Source: Reichenbachiella agariperforans
GTDB taxonomy: Bacteria > Bacteroidota > Bacteroidia > Cytophagales > Cyclobacteriaceae
DNA length: 64,000 nucleotides
Reading direction: 5' to 3'
Assembly: GCF_900142205.1 (NCBI RefSeq)
Contig: NZ_FRAA01000001.1
Coordinates: forward strand, 1,022,803-1,086,802
Positions 33,798 to 42,911 of the stretch are shown piece after piece. Below the pieces are notes generated by a model that did not search any database, was not told where the DNA came from, and was given only the letters and a program-made list of their open reading frames with translations. The translations under genes and the position numbers were made by a program. The first letter of the stretch is position 1, and every line of letters starts with the position of its first letter.

Positions 33798-35954
33798 TTA
33801 CCACTGAGGCTTGATGCCCGGTGCATATGGAAATCTCAAACGCTTGTAATGTGCCAACGACCCCTTTGGCGTCTCTATCTCCGCAGGAAACGGTCGATTG
33901 GAAATCGTCTGAAAGTACAGCAAACTTGCATCTTTCCACCATACAGCTTCTTTCTCATGTATGGTCAGGAGCATCTGCACCTCCTCGAAGCGCCGCGCAT
34001 CGACCTTCCCTTCTAGGCTTTCCCATTGGGACGCAAAACGTCTCACTTCATCGACACCACTTTGATAGTGTAATCCCATTTCGTCCCAAAGCGTCCTGCC
34101 CGATTGCATTTCATAGTCCCACGAGACATGGTGAAACCATAGCAGGTATTCTTCAGGGCAGGATTTCAGATTGCCAAACTTCTTGGCGATAGACTTCTGG
34201 TACTGAAGCACAGCCCCGCTTCCTTTTGCCGTACGGTCAAACCCTATCCCAAAACTATCTGCACGATGATAATAGACTGGATTCCACTCAGGTCTACCCA
34301 GTTCACTCACCCAAGGTCCAGGCCCGTAGTGGTGACCAGTCGCCATGAGGTGATGCAGCCCCAGTGGCGTCATGTAATTGACCGCCGCTTCACGCGAATG
34401 CATCATGATGTCCTTGATGGTCGCATGTACCTGTGGGTCGTGATCGAAAGCCATCGCGATCCATTCGTCCGCAATAGCATCGGCACCCAAATCTGGATTC
34501 CATGCCAACCGCCCAAAGGCGTACCAGTTGGACTGTCCAAACAAATGCCCCGTCCAGTTGCGGTCTGTGCCGATATTGGCCACACCAGCGATGACACTAT
34601 GCTCCTGCTCGTTCGACTGCCCCTCTATCACTTCGCTAACAGTCGCTTTCTTGATCCCGATCTGCGCATCCAAACACTCCTCATAGTAGGTCCCTAGGTA
34701 CACAAGCTGCGTCGCTTGTCCCAGATACTCCTGCGTGATCTGAAACTCCATCGCGAGCCGTGTCTCCTTCATCGCGCTAAACAGCGGATGAAAAGGTTCT
34801 CTAGGTTGAAAATCTATCGCACCGTTTTTGACCTGAATCGACACATTGTCATCGAACTGCCCATCCAGCGGCACGAACTGATCATTGGCCTGCATGTGGC
34901 GATCGACGGGATTCTCTTCGCTGTAGACAAAGGCTCTCCAGATCACCTGTCCCCCATGAGGCGCGAGAGCCTTGGCGAGCATATTGGCCCCTTCGGCATG
35001 GTTGCGATGATAGTCGTGCGGGCCAGGCTGCCCTTCTGAATTGGCTTTGACCAAGAATCCACCAAAGTCTGGGACGTAACTGTAAATCTCCTTTGCTTTG
35101 TCAGCCCACCAAGCCGCTACCCCTGGGTCGAGCGGGTCGGAAGTCGCCAACCCACCGATTTCGCTTGGCGCGCTAAATCGCGCCGTGAGGTACATCTTGA
35201 TACCATAGGGTCTCAGCAGATCCGCCAAGGCCTTTACCTTCTCTAGGTACATGGGAGTCAAAATCAAGGCATTCGAATTGACATTGACAGGTACCATGGC
35301 ATTGATACCAATCGAGGCGTTGGCACGCGCATACTCTGCATAGATGGGGTCGAGGTAGTCCGGCAACCTATGCCAATCCCAAATTGCAAACCCGGCATAG
35401 CCACGCTCCGAACTGCGATCCAAGTTGTCCCAGTGGTTGAGCATACGGGTCTCGATGCGTGGATACTCCACAACATCCAAGCCCACCAGCGACTGCTCAG
35501 TCTGGATCAGTCGGAGCAGGTGAAACGTACCGTAGTACAGTCCTATATCCGTATTGGCAGTCAAGAGCAAAAAGGATTTTCCCTCTCGCTGCACTGAGCG
35601 AAGCAAAAACCCCTCTGCTCCGATTTGTTCTTTGATTCCCGCATCGATCCCGAGTCCTTTCACCAGCGAATGATCCGTTTTGCAGACCTGAAGCGAATGC
35701 TCCAACCCCTCAGTAGCAACCAACTCCTGCTGGTACATGCTCGTTAGTCCGTTTGTCAACTCCTCGTGGATCAGTAGTCCCGTCTCGCTACTCGTATGTA
35801 CCTCGAAGTGATCGACGGTCTGTAGATATTCGGTCAACACAGCCTCCTGGCTAATGGGAGTATATCTGAGCCACAGCCCGTGTCCATCCTCCGCAGTGGC
35901 TACATAACTCCAAAGAACCAAATAGATCAATAGTATTTTTTTCATATGCTTCAT
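33798..35954 (-). CDS. aguA: Alpha-glucuronidase, glycoside hydrolase family 67
   Basis: The 718-residue enzyme removes 4-O-methylglucuronic acid from xylo-oligosaccharides. Catalytic motifs are visible: VKANSEGQPGPHDYHRNHAE (acid Glu), DGQFDDNVSIQVKNG and DFQPREPF (the Asp and Glu bases). GLHHLMATGHHYGPGPW and the C-terminal domain are typical of family 67. A signal peptide (KKILLIYLVLWSYVATA) predicts a periplasmic enzyme; I chose the ATG at 35954, with 35945 as an alternative. The longest frame would start about 50 codons earlier without sense. The downstream gene is uxuA. No SusC/SusD pair, xylanase or regulator is present here, so the rest of the pathway must lie elsewhere. Confidence 0.95.
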   Translation of the reverse strand: MKHMKKILLIYLVLWSYVATAEDGHGLWLRYTPISQEAVLTEYLQTVDHFEVHTSSETGLLIHEELTNGLTSMYQQELVATEGLEHSLQVCKTDHSLVKGLGIDAGIKEQIGAEGFLLRSVQREGKSFLLLTANTDIGLYYGTFHLLRLIQTEQSLVGLDVVEYPRIETRMLNHWDNLDRSSERGYAGFAIWDWHRLPDYLDPIYAEYARANASIGINAMVPVNVNSNALILTPMYLEKVKALADLLRPYGIKMYLTARFSAPSEIGGLATSDPLDPGVAAWWADKAKEIYSYVPDFGGFLVKANSEGQPGPHDYHRNHAEGANMLAKALAPHGGQVIWRAFVYSEENPVDRHMQANDQFVPLDGQFDDNVSIQVKNGAIDFQPREPFHPLFSAMKETRLAMEFQITQEYLGQATQLVYLGTYYEECLDAQIGIKKATVSEVIEGQSNEQEHSVIAGVANIGTDRNWTGHLFGQSNWYAFGRLAWNPDLGADAIADEWIAMAFDHDPQVHATIKDIMMHSREAAVNYMTPLGLHHLMATGHHYGPGPWVSELGRPEWNPVYYHRADSFGIGFDRTAKGSGAVLQYQKSIAKKFGNLKSCPEEYLLWFHHVSWDYEMQSGRTLWDEMGLHYQSGVDEVRRFASQWESLEGKVDARRFEEVQMLLTIHEKEAVWWKDASLLYFQTISNRPFPAEIETPKGSLAHYKRLRFPYAPGIKPQW

Positions 35955-36207
35955 AGTCATCCTTATATAAAAACGTCGAACATAAATCACGCTTACGCTC
36001 CCTATCACCAACAAAAGAATAACAATGCAACAAGAAACACAATCGATTGCGTAAATAATATAATAGCACTCTCGTCGCAAGAACCTAGAAACCAATTCTC
36101 CCATTACGCTCTAGATCAGCGCAACTCAGTCCCTTCCCAATCCATGAGATTTTTCACTCGTATCATATTACTTTGACGGAAAGAATTCTTAATCTTGCAA
36201 CCGCTTT

Positions 36208-36291
36208 GCCCACGTGCTGAAATTGGTAGACAGGCTAGATTCAGGTTCTAGTGTTCGTATGGACGTGAAGGTTCGACTCCTTTCGTGGGCA
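36208..36291 (+). tRNA. tRNA-Leu (anticodon CAG)
   Basis: The acceptor stem GCCCACG/CGTGGGC is fully paired. The anticodon loop is TTCAGGT on the stem CTAGA/TCTAG, so CAG, reading CTG. The variable arm is long (class II), and the T arm is GAAGG-TTCGACT-CCTTT with a G/T pair. Discriminator A is followed by CCA (36292-36294), which may be encoded or chance. A strong terminator directly follows. tRNA-Leu genes are common integration targets; this one flanks the glucuronate segment, but I find no repeated copy of its 3' end nearby. Confidence 0.95.
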
Positions 36292-36294
36292 CCA

Positions 36295-36337
36295 AATACC
36301 CCACTGTAACATGACTACAGTGGGGTATTGTTTTTTA
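36295..36337 (+). terminator. Terminator of tRNA-Leu
   Basis: AATACCCCACTGTA and TACAGTGGGGTATT make a perfect 14-pair stem with a seven-base loop, then GTTTTTT. Confidence 0.9.
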
Positions 36338-36462
36338 TAGAGTTTATTCTTTACAAGATGTAGGTCTATTGACCACATAATGATGGCTCTCACTATACTC
36401 TTCATCTATGAAAATTATCTCATTCCTACAATATTTGATATTTTAGCCAAAACATCTGATAC

Positions 36463-37167
36463 ATGAATTACTACTACCATCCCAACCCTACATCAGACGC
36501 TATTCTCAGTGGAGAGGAGTCCGCTCATGCCATCAAGGTATTGAGGAAAAAGGTAGGCGATCAGATTCATATCATGGATGGAGTGGGAGGTAAATATGTT
36601 GCAGAAATCACTGAGGCTAATTTCAGGAAGTGTGGATTCCGTATCGTGGAAGAGGAGCATTTGGCTCGATCGCATGCGCAGGTGCATATCGCTATTGCTC
36701 CTACTAAAAACATAGACAGACTGGAGTGGTTCGTAGAAAAGGCTTGCGAGTTGGGAACGGCTCAGATATCTATTTTACTCACCAAAAGAACCGAGCGCAA
36801 GAAGATGAATCTAGAACGTCTTGAAAAGAAAGCGATTAGCGCGATGAAGCAGTCAAAGAATTTTTGGAAATGTCAGATAGGAGAGTTGACAAACTATGGT
36901 AATTTCATCAATAGTTCGTCTCTCCAAACACCGCAGCGCTTCATCGCCTATGTAGAGACGGGCCAAGAAGTCGCCCTGCACAAACTCATCAAACCCAACA
37001 TAGACACGCTCATTATGATCGGGCCTGAGGGGGACTTCACACCCGAAGAGGTGCAGGCTGCAGAAGCAAAAGGAGCCACCGCCATCCATCTCGGGAATAG
37101 CATCCTGCGCACAGAGACGGCAGGTATCATTGCTGCTCATACCTTCAACCTAGCCAACGAACTGTAA
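36463..37167 (+). CDS. rsmE: 16S rRNA (uracil-1498-N3)-methyltransferase
   Basis: The 234-residue SPOUT-class enzyme methylates U1498 of 16S rRNA. The C-terminal knot motif is IGPEGDFTPEEVQAAEAKG, followed by LGNSILRTETAGIIAAH. The N-terminal PUA-like part is present (SGEESAHAIKVLRKKVGDQI). The fit is close to the usual length. The ATG at 36463 is the only good start. Downstream is a cyclophilin gene with its own likely promoter. Confidence 0.95.
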   Translation: MNYYYHPNPTSDAILSGEESAHAIKVLRKKVGDQIHIMDGVGGKYVAEITEANFRKCGFRIVEEEHLARSHAQVHIAIAPTKNIDRLEWFVEKACELGTAQISILLTKRTERKKMNLERLEKKAISAMKQSKNFWKCQIGELTNYGNFINSSSLQTPQRFIAYVETGQEVALHKLIKPNIDTLIMIGPEGDFTPEEVQAAEAKGATAIHLGNSILRTETAGIIAAHTFNLANEL

Positions 37168-37232
37168 TCCCCTCCTCCTAATAGATAATAGACTATGCGT
37201 GGATTTCTATCGGCATTTAGCTTATCATCCAT

Positions 37233-37240
37233 TAGCTTTG
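37233..37240 (+). promoter_or_regulatory. Candidate -7 element of the cyclophilin gene
   Basis: TAGCTTTG matches TAnnTTTG exactly, 25 bases before the ATG. The -33 position is not clear. Confidence 0.45.
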
Positions 37241-37265
37241 CGACTCAATTTTTAATTCTATTAAG

Positions 37266-37700
37266 ATGAAAGCAGAAATTCAAACTTCTAAAGGAGTCAT
37301 GAAATTAGAGTTCTTCGAAAAGGACGCTCCAAATACAGTTAAAAACTTCACTGATCTAGCTAAAAAAGGCTACTACGATGGATTGACATTTCACCGTGTG
37401 ATCCCAAATTTTGTCATCCAAGGCGGATGCCCTGATGGCACGGGTGCTGGCGGACCTGGTTACCAAATCGACTGTGAATTAGATGGTGAAAATCAGTACC
37501 ACGACAGAGGTGTGCTATCTATGGCACATGCTGGAAGAAACACAGGTGGCTCTCAGTTTTTCATCTGTCACAGCAGAGATAATACGGCACACTTAGACAG
37601 AAACCACACCGTGTTCGGTAAAGTAGTCGAAGGGTTAGATGTGATCGACGCGATCAAAGAAGGCGATGTGATGGACAAAGTAGTCGTTACCGAAGACTAG
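37266..37700 (+). CDS. Peptidyl-prolyl cis-trans isomerase, cyclophilin type
   Basis: The 144-residue protein is a compact cyclophilin that speeds cis-trans proline isomerisation in folding. It has the core motifs [19 protein letters not shown] (with the active-site Arg), [18 protein letters not shown] and [15 protein letters not shown]. There is no signal peptide, so it is cytoplasmic (PpiB-like). Spacing of about 100 bases to rsmE and the -7-like box at 37233 suggest separate transcription. Confidence 0.95.
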   Translation: MKAEIQTSKGVMKLEFFEKDAPNTVKNFTDLAKKGYYDGLTFHRVIPNFVIQGGCPDGTGAGGPGYQIDCELDGENQYHDRGVLSMAHAGRNTGGSQFFICHSRDNTAHLDRNHTVFGKVVEGLDVIDAIKEGDVMDKVVVTED

Positions 37701-37802
37701 TCTCATTCGGATTCTTTTCTAATGATGTGGACAAGCTCATCAGGATTCTCTTTTGATGTATATCCCAATCGGCTAACTTAGTACCGACATCAAAAGATAA
37801 CC

Positions 37803-38687
37803 ATGAAGAATCTAAAAAGCATATCACTTGGATTTTTGCTGGCAGGTATGGCCTGCCAGCAAAACCCTAAATCTGAAACTACCTCCTCAGATAATTCAAC
37901 CCCTCTACTCACCAAAGTTTGGGAATCTGATACGCTACTCACCACCAGCGAATCGGTGATCTACCATCCTGAATTAGATGTACTATTCGTATCCTGTATC
38001 GGCAACACCCCTCCTGACAACATAGATGGGGACGGTTTCATCGCACAAGTGTCTCCCGAAAACGGTGAAATTCTGAATCTAAAATGGATAAAAGGCCTCT
38101 CTGCTCCCAAAGGCATGGGAATAGTAGGCAACAGCCTCTTTGTGGCAGATATCAGTCAAGTCGTCGAAATCGATATCGCTCAGTCCAAAATCATCGGCAG
38201 TTACCTTGTCGATGGAGCCAAATTCCTCAATGACATCACGGTCACCGCCGACAGTACGGTATTGATATCTGACTCAGGTACCAACCAAATCTCTCAGATC
38301 AAAAACGGCAGGCTCTCACTTTACAAAGAGGGCGAACCACTAGCTGGGCCTAATGGACTACTGGTCGATGGAGACGACCTATACATCGCTTCCTTTGGAG
38401 GGAGTGGCGCATTCATCCAAATGGACAGAGTCACGCAGCAATCCACAGTTTTGGTTGATTCGATCAGCGGTGGAGATGGTGTTGTTGCTTTTGAGGATAA
38501 CTTTGTCGTATCGACTTGGGCTGGAGAAATCTATCACGTGACCCGAGACGGAACAAAAACACTACTACAAGATACCCGAGAGGCAAAAATCAATGCTGCA
38601 GACATTTGGTATAGTCCAGAAAAAGAACTGCTGTTAGTACCAACATTTTTCGCAAATAGCGTAACAGCTTACAAAATCGAAAAGTAA
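37803..38687 (+). CDS. Lipoprotein with SMP-30/gluconolactonase-like beta-propeller
   Basis: The 294-residue protein has a lipoprotein signal (MKNLKSISLGFLLAGMAC, lipobox AGMAC) and repeated blades of the SMP-30/NHL type: APKGMGIVGNSLFVADISQV, FLNDITVTADSTVLISDSGT and GPNGLLVDGDDLYIASFGG. The Asn-Asp and Pro-Asn-Gly sites resemble the calcium-binding pattern of SMP-30-type lactonases. Whether it hydrolyses a lactone or only binds a ligand is not clear. It is probably attached to the periplasmic side of a membrane. It is convergent with an unknown membrane protein gene. Confidence 0.78.
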   Translation: MKNLKSISLGFLLAGMACQQNPKSETTSSDNSTPLLTKVWESDTLLTTSESVIYHPELDVLFVSCIGNTPPDNIDGDGFIAQVSPENGEILNLKWIKGLSAPKGMGIVGNSLFVADISQVVEIDIAQSKIIGSYLVDGAKFLNDITVTADSTVLISDSGTNQISQIKNGRLSLYKEGEPLAGPNGLLVDGDDLYIASFGGSGAFIQMDRVTQQSTVLVDSISGGDGVVAFEDNFVVSTWAGEIYHVTRDGTKTLLQDTREAKINAADIWYSPEKELLLVPTFFANSVTAYKIEK

Positions 38688-38695
38688 TCTTCTGA

Positions 38696-38749
38696 TGCTA
38701 GATTTTAGATGATAGGCTCTAGAATTGACCTTGAGGCTAAAATCTAGCA
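38696..38749. repeat. Perfect 13-bp inverted repeat between convergent genes
   Basis: TGCTAGATTTTAG (38696-38708) and CTAAAATCTAGCA (38737-38749) are perfectly complementary, with a 28-base loop. It starts nine bases after the propeller gene and ends 17 bases before the end of the next gene on the other strand. It may be a shared 3'-end structure; there is no clear T-run. Confidence 0.6.
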
Positions 38750-38766
38750 CTTATACCAAACTGAGG

Positions 38767-39312
38767 CTAATAGTTCAGCTCTTTGCTTTGGACGTTGCGA
38801 AACATACCTTCTGATTCGTAAAATTTGCCACGCTCGACCATACCGATATATTCGGTCTCTCCTACTCGCCTTTCGTAGACATACGCCTTGTCCAGGTAAT
38901 CCAGCGAATACACATCGAACCCCATAGAAACATCCGAGTCTCTCACTACTAGGACATCAAATAGCATCCCTGTATGAGTCTGATAGTTTTGATCCAGATA
39001 GAAATACAGAATATGCCCCTCCTCCGAGACGGGATCGATTTCATGCTCGGTGATCATTTTGGTACTATGGTTTTCGAATCGAATTTTCCTCCAGATAAAA
39101 TATGGAGACCCTTTGCTGGTCAGTAGCTTCCACTTGTACCAGTAGGTCACTTCTATATCCTCATAGCGAAAATTAACCTTGCGATAGTAGAACAGATTGA
39201 GCGAATCAATATAATATGCCACGAGTATCAGCCCGATCAACAGGAAGAAGACTAAGCCTCCCAGTAGAAGGCCATCACTCACTTCATTTAGAATGATTTC
39301 GGCGAATTGCAT
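38767..39312 (-). CDS. Unknown protein with one membrane segment
   Basis: The 181-residue protein has a single strong hydrophobic helix near residue 18-38 (GLVFFLLIGLILVAYYI), after a short polar start, and a soluble remainder rich in Tyr, Glu and aromatic residues, perhaps a beta domain. No family is recognised. I chose the ATG at 39312, which gives a short N-terminus before the helix; another start lies nine codons upstream. Its promoter would be in the 135-base gap shared with the divergent gene at 39475. Confidence 0.6.
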   Translation of the reverse strand: MQFAEIILNEVSDGLLLGGLVFFLLIGLILVAYYIDSLNLFYYRKVNFRYEDIEVTYWYKWKLLTSKGSPYFIWRKIRFENHSTKMITEHEIDPVSEEGHILYFYLDQNYQTHTGMLFDVLVVRDSDVSMGFDVYSLDYLDKAYVYERRVGETEYIGMVERGKFYESEGMFRNVQSKELNY

Positions 39313-39425
39313 GGTTGTGATTCTATTATAAGAGAACAAATATCGTCTTCATTTCTGACAAAGAACAGAAATGATTTAGAAGGCATTCAAATAAGACATT
39401 TTATCAAAAAATAAAGGCCTTGATA

Positions 39426-39456
39426 TTCGTTAAAGATAGACAAGTCCATACTTTTG
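39426..39456 (+). promoter_or_regulatory. Promoter of the 465-residue unknown gene
   Basis: TTCG (39426-39429, close to TTTG), 19 bases, then TACTTTTG (39449-39456) match the Bacteroidota pattern in spacing and -7 box. The start codon is 18 bases further. Confidence 0.6.
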
Positions 39457-39474
39457 TTCAAACGAAAAACGCAT

Positions 39475-40872
39475 ATGGAATCAGGTGTACATACCACAAA
39501 AGAAAAAGCCTTATCTCTTAACCTAAATGAGTCCATCTACGGTTCTCTAGCAGAAATCGGTGCAGGACAAGAGGTCGCTTCCAACTTTTTCAAAGCGGGT
39601 GGCGCATCTGGCACTATTGCAAAGACTATGTCGGCCTATGACATGGAATTTTCGGATGCCATCTACGGTGCTACTGAGCGATATGTATGCGAAGAAAAAC
39701 TCATGAAAATGATCGAAAAAGAGTACGGACTGCTTTCGGTTCGACTCACCAAACGAGCTGAAAACAGCAAGTTTTTTGCGTTTGCAAACACAATCGAAAC
39801 GATCAACTTCAAAAAAACCAACCAAGGACACGGATGGCTCGGTGTACGGTTCCAGCTAGAACCTAATGCTCCCTACAATGACATTATCATTCACGTGGTA
39901 CTTAAAGACCCAGAAACCATCTGGCAACAAGAAGTACTGGGTAAAATAGGAGTCAATCTCATCTACGCGTGTTTTAATCACCATACCAATGCGGATCGCA
40001 TGATGGTCTCCATCGTAGACAACATCAGCGAAGGCAGAGTGGAGATCGACTACTTCAAAGTCTCAGGTCCTAGTTTTAAAAACATCGACAACCGCCTGAT
40101 GAGTCTAAAACTTGTCAAGTATGGATTGACGCACGCCGCGATGTTTGACAAGCGAGGCAACAACCAACAACCTTCCACTTTCCTCTACAAAAAGAACATA
40201 TGCGTACTTAGGGGGTACTTCAGACCCGTCACAGTGGTCAGTGAGGACATGATAGAGTCGGCTATTACACAGTTTAAATTAGACCCCACACTGGATCACG
40301 AAAAGCTACTGATCACAACTGAGCTCACACTCAATGACCTAACCCATGATGGTAAAGTAGACGAACAAGACTTCCTCGATAGAGTAGAATTACTCAATTC
40401 GCTAGATCACAACGTACTCATCTCTAACTATTCAGAACACTACAAACTAGCCGCCTATCTCTACCAGTTCACCAAAGGCAAGCGCATGTCCTTCGTAGTA
40501 GGTACAGAAAATCTACGCAAGATGTTCGACGAATCCTACTACCAGAACCTACAAGGTGGGCTATTAGAATCTTTTAGTCGACTCTTTGGCTCTAATGTCA
40601 AGCTGCTCATCTACCCTACTCTCTACCAAGGAAAAATAGAGACGTCTATCAATTTTACACCTCCAAAACATCTTGAGCACCTCTACCTCTACCTGAAGGA
40701 GAATAACTTCATTGAGGACATAGTTACTGCCAAGCGTGACATCCAACACATCCAAACCATCGAGGTGCTCCAAAAAATCAAAAGCCAAGACATGAGCTGG
40801 GAAGAAAATGTCCCACCCAAAGTCGCCGAACTCATCAAGGAACACGGTATGTTTGGCTATCAGAGCAAATAA
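39475..40872 (+). CDS. Conserved protein of unknown function
   Basis: The 465-residue protein starts MESGVHTTKEKALSLNLNES, then YGSLAEIGAGQEVASNFFKA, a pattern I associate with an uncharacterised Bacteroidota family. There is no signal peptide or membrane helix. It seems to be a cytoplasmic alpha/beta protein; YRYVCEEKLMKM-like parts and repeated Asn/Asp-Leu-Thr segments give no catalytic motif I can name. Its own promoter is at 39426. The ATG at 39475 is preferred over one seven codons earlier, which lies near the promoter start. Database annotations for this family are often misleading, so no function is claimed. Confidence 0.75.
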   Translation: MESGVHTTKEKALSLNLNESIYGSLAEIGAGQEVASNFFKAGGASGTIAKTMSAYDMEFSDAIYGATERYVCEEKLMKMIEKEYGLLSVRLTKRAENSKFFAFANTIETINFKKTNQGHGWLGVRFQLEPNAPYNDIIIHVVLKDPETIWQQEVLGKIGVNLIYACFNHHTNADRMMVSIVDNISEGRVEIDYFKVSGPSFKNIDNRLMSLKLVKYGLTHAAMFDKRGNNQQPSTFLYKKNICVLRGYFRPVTVVSEDMIESAITQFKLDPTLDHEKLLITTELTLNDLTHDGKVDEQDFLDRVELLNSLDHNVLISNYSEHYKLAAYLYQFTKGKRMSFVVGTENLRKMFDESYYQNLQGGLLESFSRLFGSNVKLLIYPTLYQGKIETSINFTPPKHLEHLYLYLKENNFIEDIVTAKRDIQHIQTIEVLQKIKSQDMSWEENVPPKVAELIKEHGMFGYQSK

Positions 40873-40957
40873 TCAAACGGATATCACACCGTACATCACG
40901 AATATTTCACGGATGATAGTTTTTCATATATCTTCGTGATTTACAAATACAACACAA

Positions 40958-42349
40958 ATGGCCGCAAGAGGAAATTTCAGCAACAGATTGGGTTTTATAT
41001 TAGCAGCAGCAGGATCCGCAGTGGGTCTTGGTAATATATGGAAGTTCCCATTCGAGGTAGAAGCTGGAGGCGGTGCAGCATTTGTTGTGGTCTATTTGAT
41101 TTTCTGTTTCACCCTTTGCTTTCCTGTACTAGTCACAGAGATCGCCATTGGCAGAAAGACAGAGAAAAACCCTGCAGGAGCATTTGTCGCTTTGGGATTC
41201 CCAAAATGGAAATATCTCGGTGTACTCGGGATCATCAGTGGGATCATCATCCTATCCTTCTACAACGTCGTAGCTGGCTGGGCATTTGGTTACTTTATCG
41301 AAATGGCTCAGGGCAATTTTGACATTGGCAATCAGTTCTCCGACTACATCACCAATATATGGAGAATAGCAGTATACGCGATCCTATTCATGGGAGCTAC
41401 CGCACTCATCGTATCCAAAGGTGTCTCGGGTGGGATAGAAAAAGCTGCTAAGATATTGATGCCTACGCTGATCTTAATGATCCTCGGGATACTGGCATAC
41501 TCTTTCACACTCCCCAATGCCATGACAGGTATCAAGTACTACCTAGTCCCCGAGTTTTCGGAACTCAACCTGCGCGTAGTAGGTGGTGCGCTGAGACAAG
41601 CATTCTTTTCCCTATCACTCGGTATGGGTGCATTGATCACCTATGGCAGTTACCTATCCAAGAAAGAAAACATCGTGTCTTCAGCTGCTTCCATCACGCT
41701 TTTTGACGTAGGGATAGCCTTTTTTGCAGGTCTTATGTTGTTTCCATTGGTGGCTTATAGTACCGGTGGAGACATGAGCAACATACAAGGAGGTGCAGGA
41801 TTAATATTCGTTACACTACCTGGTGTCTTCGAATCTTTAGGACCCGTACTAGGCATAGTGATCGGTTCATTATTCTTTTTGCTACTTTCATTTGCAGCAC
41901 TGACTTCTACAGTCTCACTGCTAGAGGTACCTGTATCTTACATTGTAGATGAATACAAAGCCAATAGAAACACTGCGGTCATCATCATGGCTGTCATCAT
42001 ATTCATAGCAGGTATCCCCTCACTATTAGGCAACGGTTACAGCGATATGCTGACTAATTTCATAACCTATGTCGGAGCAGATAACCCGACAGACTTTATG
42101 ACATTCTTAGGTCAGCTGGCTGATATATTCTTGCTCCTTGGAGGATTCTTAATCGTAACCTTTGCTGCCTATGTCTGGAAGAAAGCCAATCTTCATGAAG
42201 AACTCGCTCAAGGACATGAAGGCTACCACCAGTCTTGGGTTAAAACCTTTATCAATATCACGGTGAGCTACCTATGTCCAGCCTTACTAGGTATGCTATT
42301 CGTACTAGTCGTTCTCAACAACTTCTTTGGTATCGATATCATCAACTAA
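40958..42349 (+). CDS. Sodium-dependent symporter, neurotransmitter:sodium symporter (SNF) family
   Basis: The 463-residue protein has about eleven or twelve membrane helices. The start FSNRLGFILAAAGSAVGLGN and the next IWKFPFEVEAGGGAAFVVVY hold the conserved unwound first helix and Na+/substrate site of LeuT-type proteins. Later signature parts include LSLGMGALITYGSYL and the helix with LEVPVSYIVDEY. It imports amino acids or amine-like compounds with sodium; the exact substrate is unknown. It ends at the start of the longest gene-free region in the window. Confidence 0.92.
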   Translation: MAARGNFSNRLGFILAAAGSAVGLGNIWKFPFEVEAGGGAAFVVVYLIFCFTLCFPVLVTEIAIGRKTEKNPAGAFVALGFPKWKYLGVLGIISGIIILSFYNVVAGWAFGYFIEMAQGNFDIGNQFSDYITNIWRIAVYAILFMGATALIVSKGVSGGIEKAAKILMPTLILMILGILAYSFTLPNAMTGIKYYLVPEFSELNLRVVGGALRQAFFSLSLGMGALITYGSYLSKKENIVSSAASITLFDVGIAFFAGLMLFPLVAYSTGGDMSNIQGGAGLIFVTLPGVFESLGPVLGIVIGSLFFLLLSFAALTSTVSLLEVPVSYIVDEYKANRNTAVIIMAVIIFIAGIPSLLGNGYSDMLTNFITYVGADNPTDFMTFLGQLADIFLLLGGFLIVTFAAYVWKKANLHEELAQGHEGYHQSWVKTFINITVSYLCPALLGMLFVLVVLNNFFGIDIIN

Positions 42350-42382
42350 TATAAGTTTTAAAGAACACCGCTTCACACATTA

Positions 42383-42412
42383 CTCTGATTTGACTTAGAT
42401 GGAAAATCAGAG
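42383..42412 (+). terminator. Hairpin after the symporter gene
   Basis: CTCTGATTT and AAATCAGAG are perfect 9-base complements with a 12-base loop. It is 33 bases after the stop. The following CCCCAATTTT is a poor T-run, so it may be a weak terminator. Confidence 0.45.
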
Positions 42413-42524
42413 CCCCAATTTTCTGCTAGGAAAACAACATTTAGTTGGTTAACTCTATAGAAACAACCATATAGAAGCTGGATTACCAATCAACTACACA
42501 AAGACTACCCCACCATATCACCTA

Positions 42525-42764
42525 TTAACCTGAGTCGATTTCAACCTTCATTAACCCCTTGTCGGAAATGCATCAATCATACTTTGTCTTCAAGCCAGAT
42601 AGACCATGTCTCCGGTAGATAAATACCCCCTCTTTTTCATTATCAATGAAAGAAGCTAAAAGGCTAGAAACCTATAAACGCGCTACCGCTCAAACAGTAT
42701 AATTTTCAAACCCCTTGAATAAAGTATATAGAGCATGATTCATTTTTAATCGAACTCAGGTTAA
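42525..42764. mobile_element. MITE-like element A (240 bp) with inverted ends
   Basis: The left end TTAACCTGAGTCGATT and the right end, read in reverse complement, TTAACCTGAGTTCGATT, agree in all but one inserted T. The interior has no gene. The ends also form TTAA boundaries. The same core AACCTGAGT bounds element B about 200 bases away. It is too short for a transposase and would need one in trans. Confidence 0.5.
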
Positions 42765-42831
42765 AAGGTAGATGAGCATGAGACATAAGCACAAAGTGTA
42801 TTAAACCTCGTTAGGTTGTAGCATTTTGATA

Positions 42832-42911
42832 TATATCTAAACCATTTTAGATATAAATCTTTTTAAGTTTAGATATATACTGTTTTATATTTAGATATAT
42901 ATCTTTTTGTT
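42832..42911. repeat. 22-bp iteron-like triplet with an inverted copy
   Basis: Direct copies starting TTTAGATATA begin at 42846, 42868 and 42890, each exactly 22 bases apart, about two helical turns. A reverse-complement copy TATATCTAAA lies at 42832-42841 and pairs with the first direct copy with a four-base loop. The units are AT-rich, and the second part of each unit is more variable. The layout resembles iterons or a set of helix-phased protein sites. Confidence 0.75.

Noticed and set aside
35955-36104. N-terminal extension of alpha-glucuronidase
   Set aside because: The extra residues precede a clear signal peptide and have no family counterpart.
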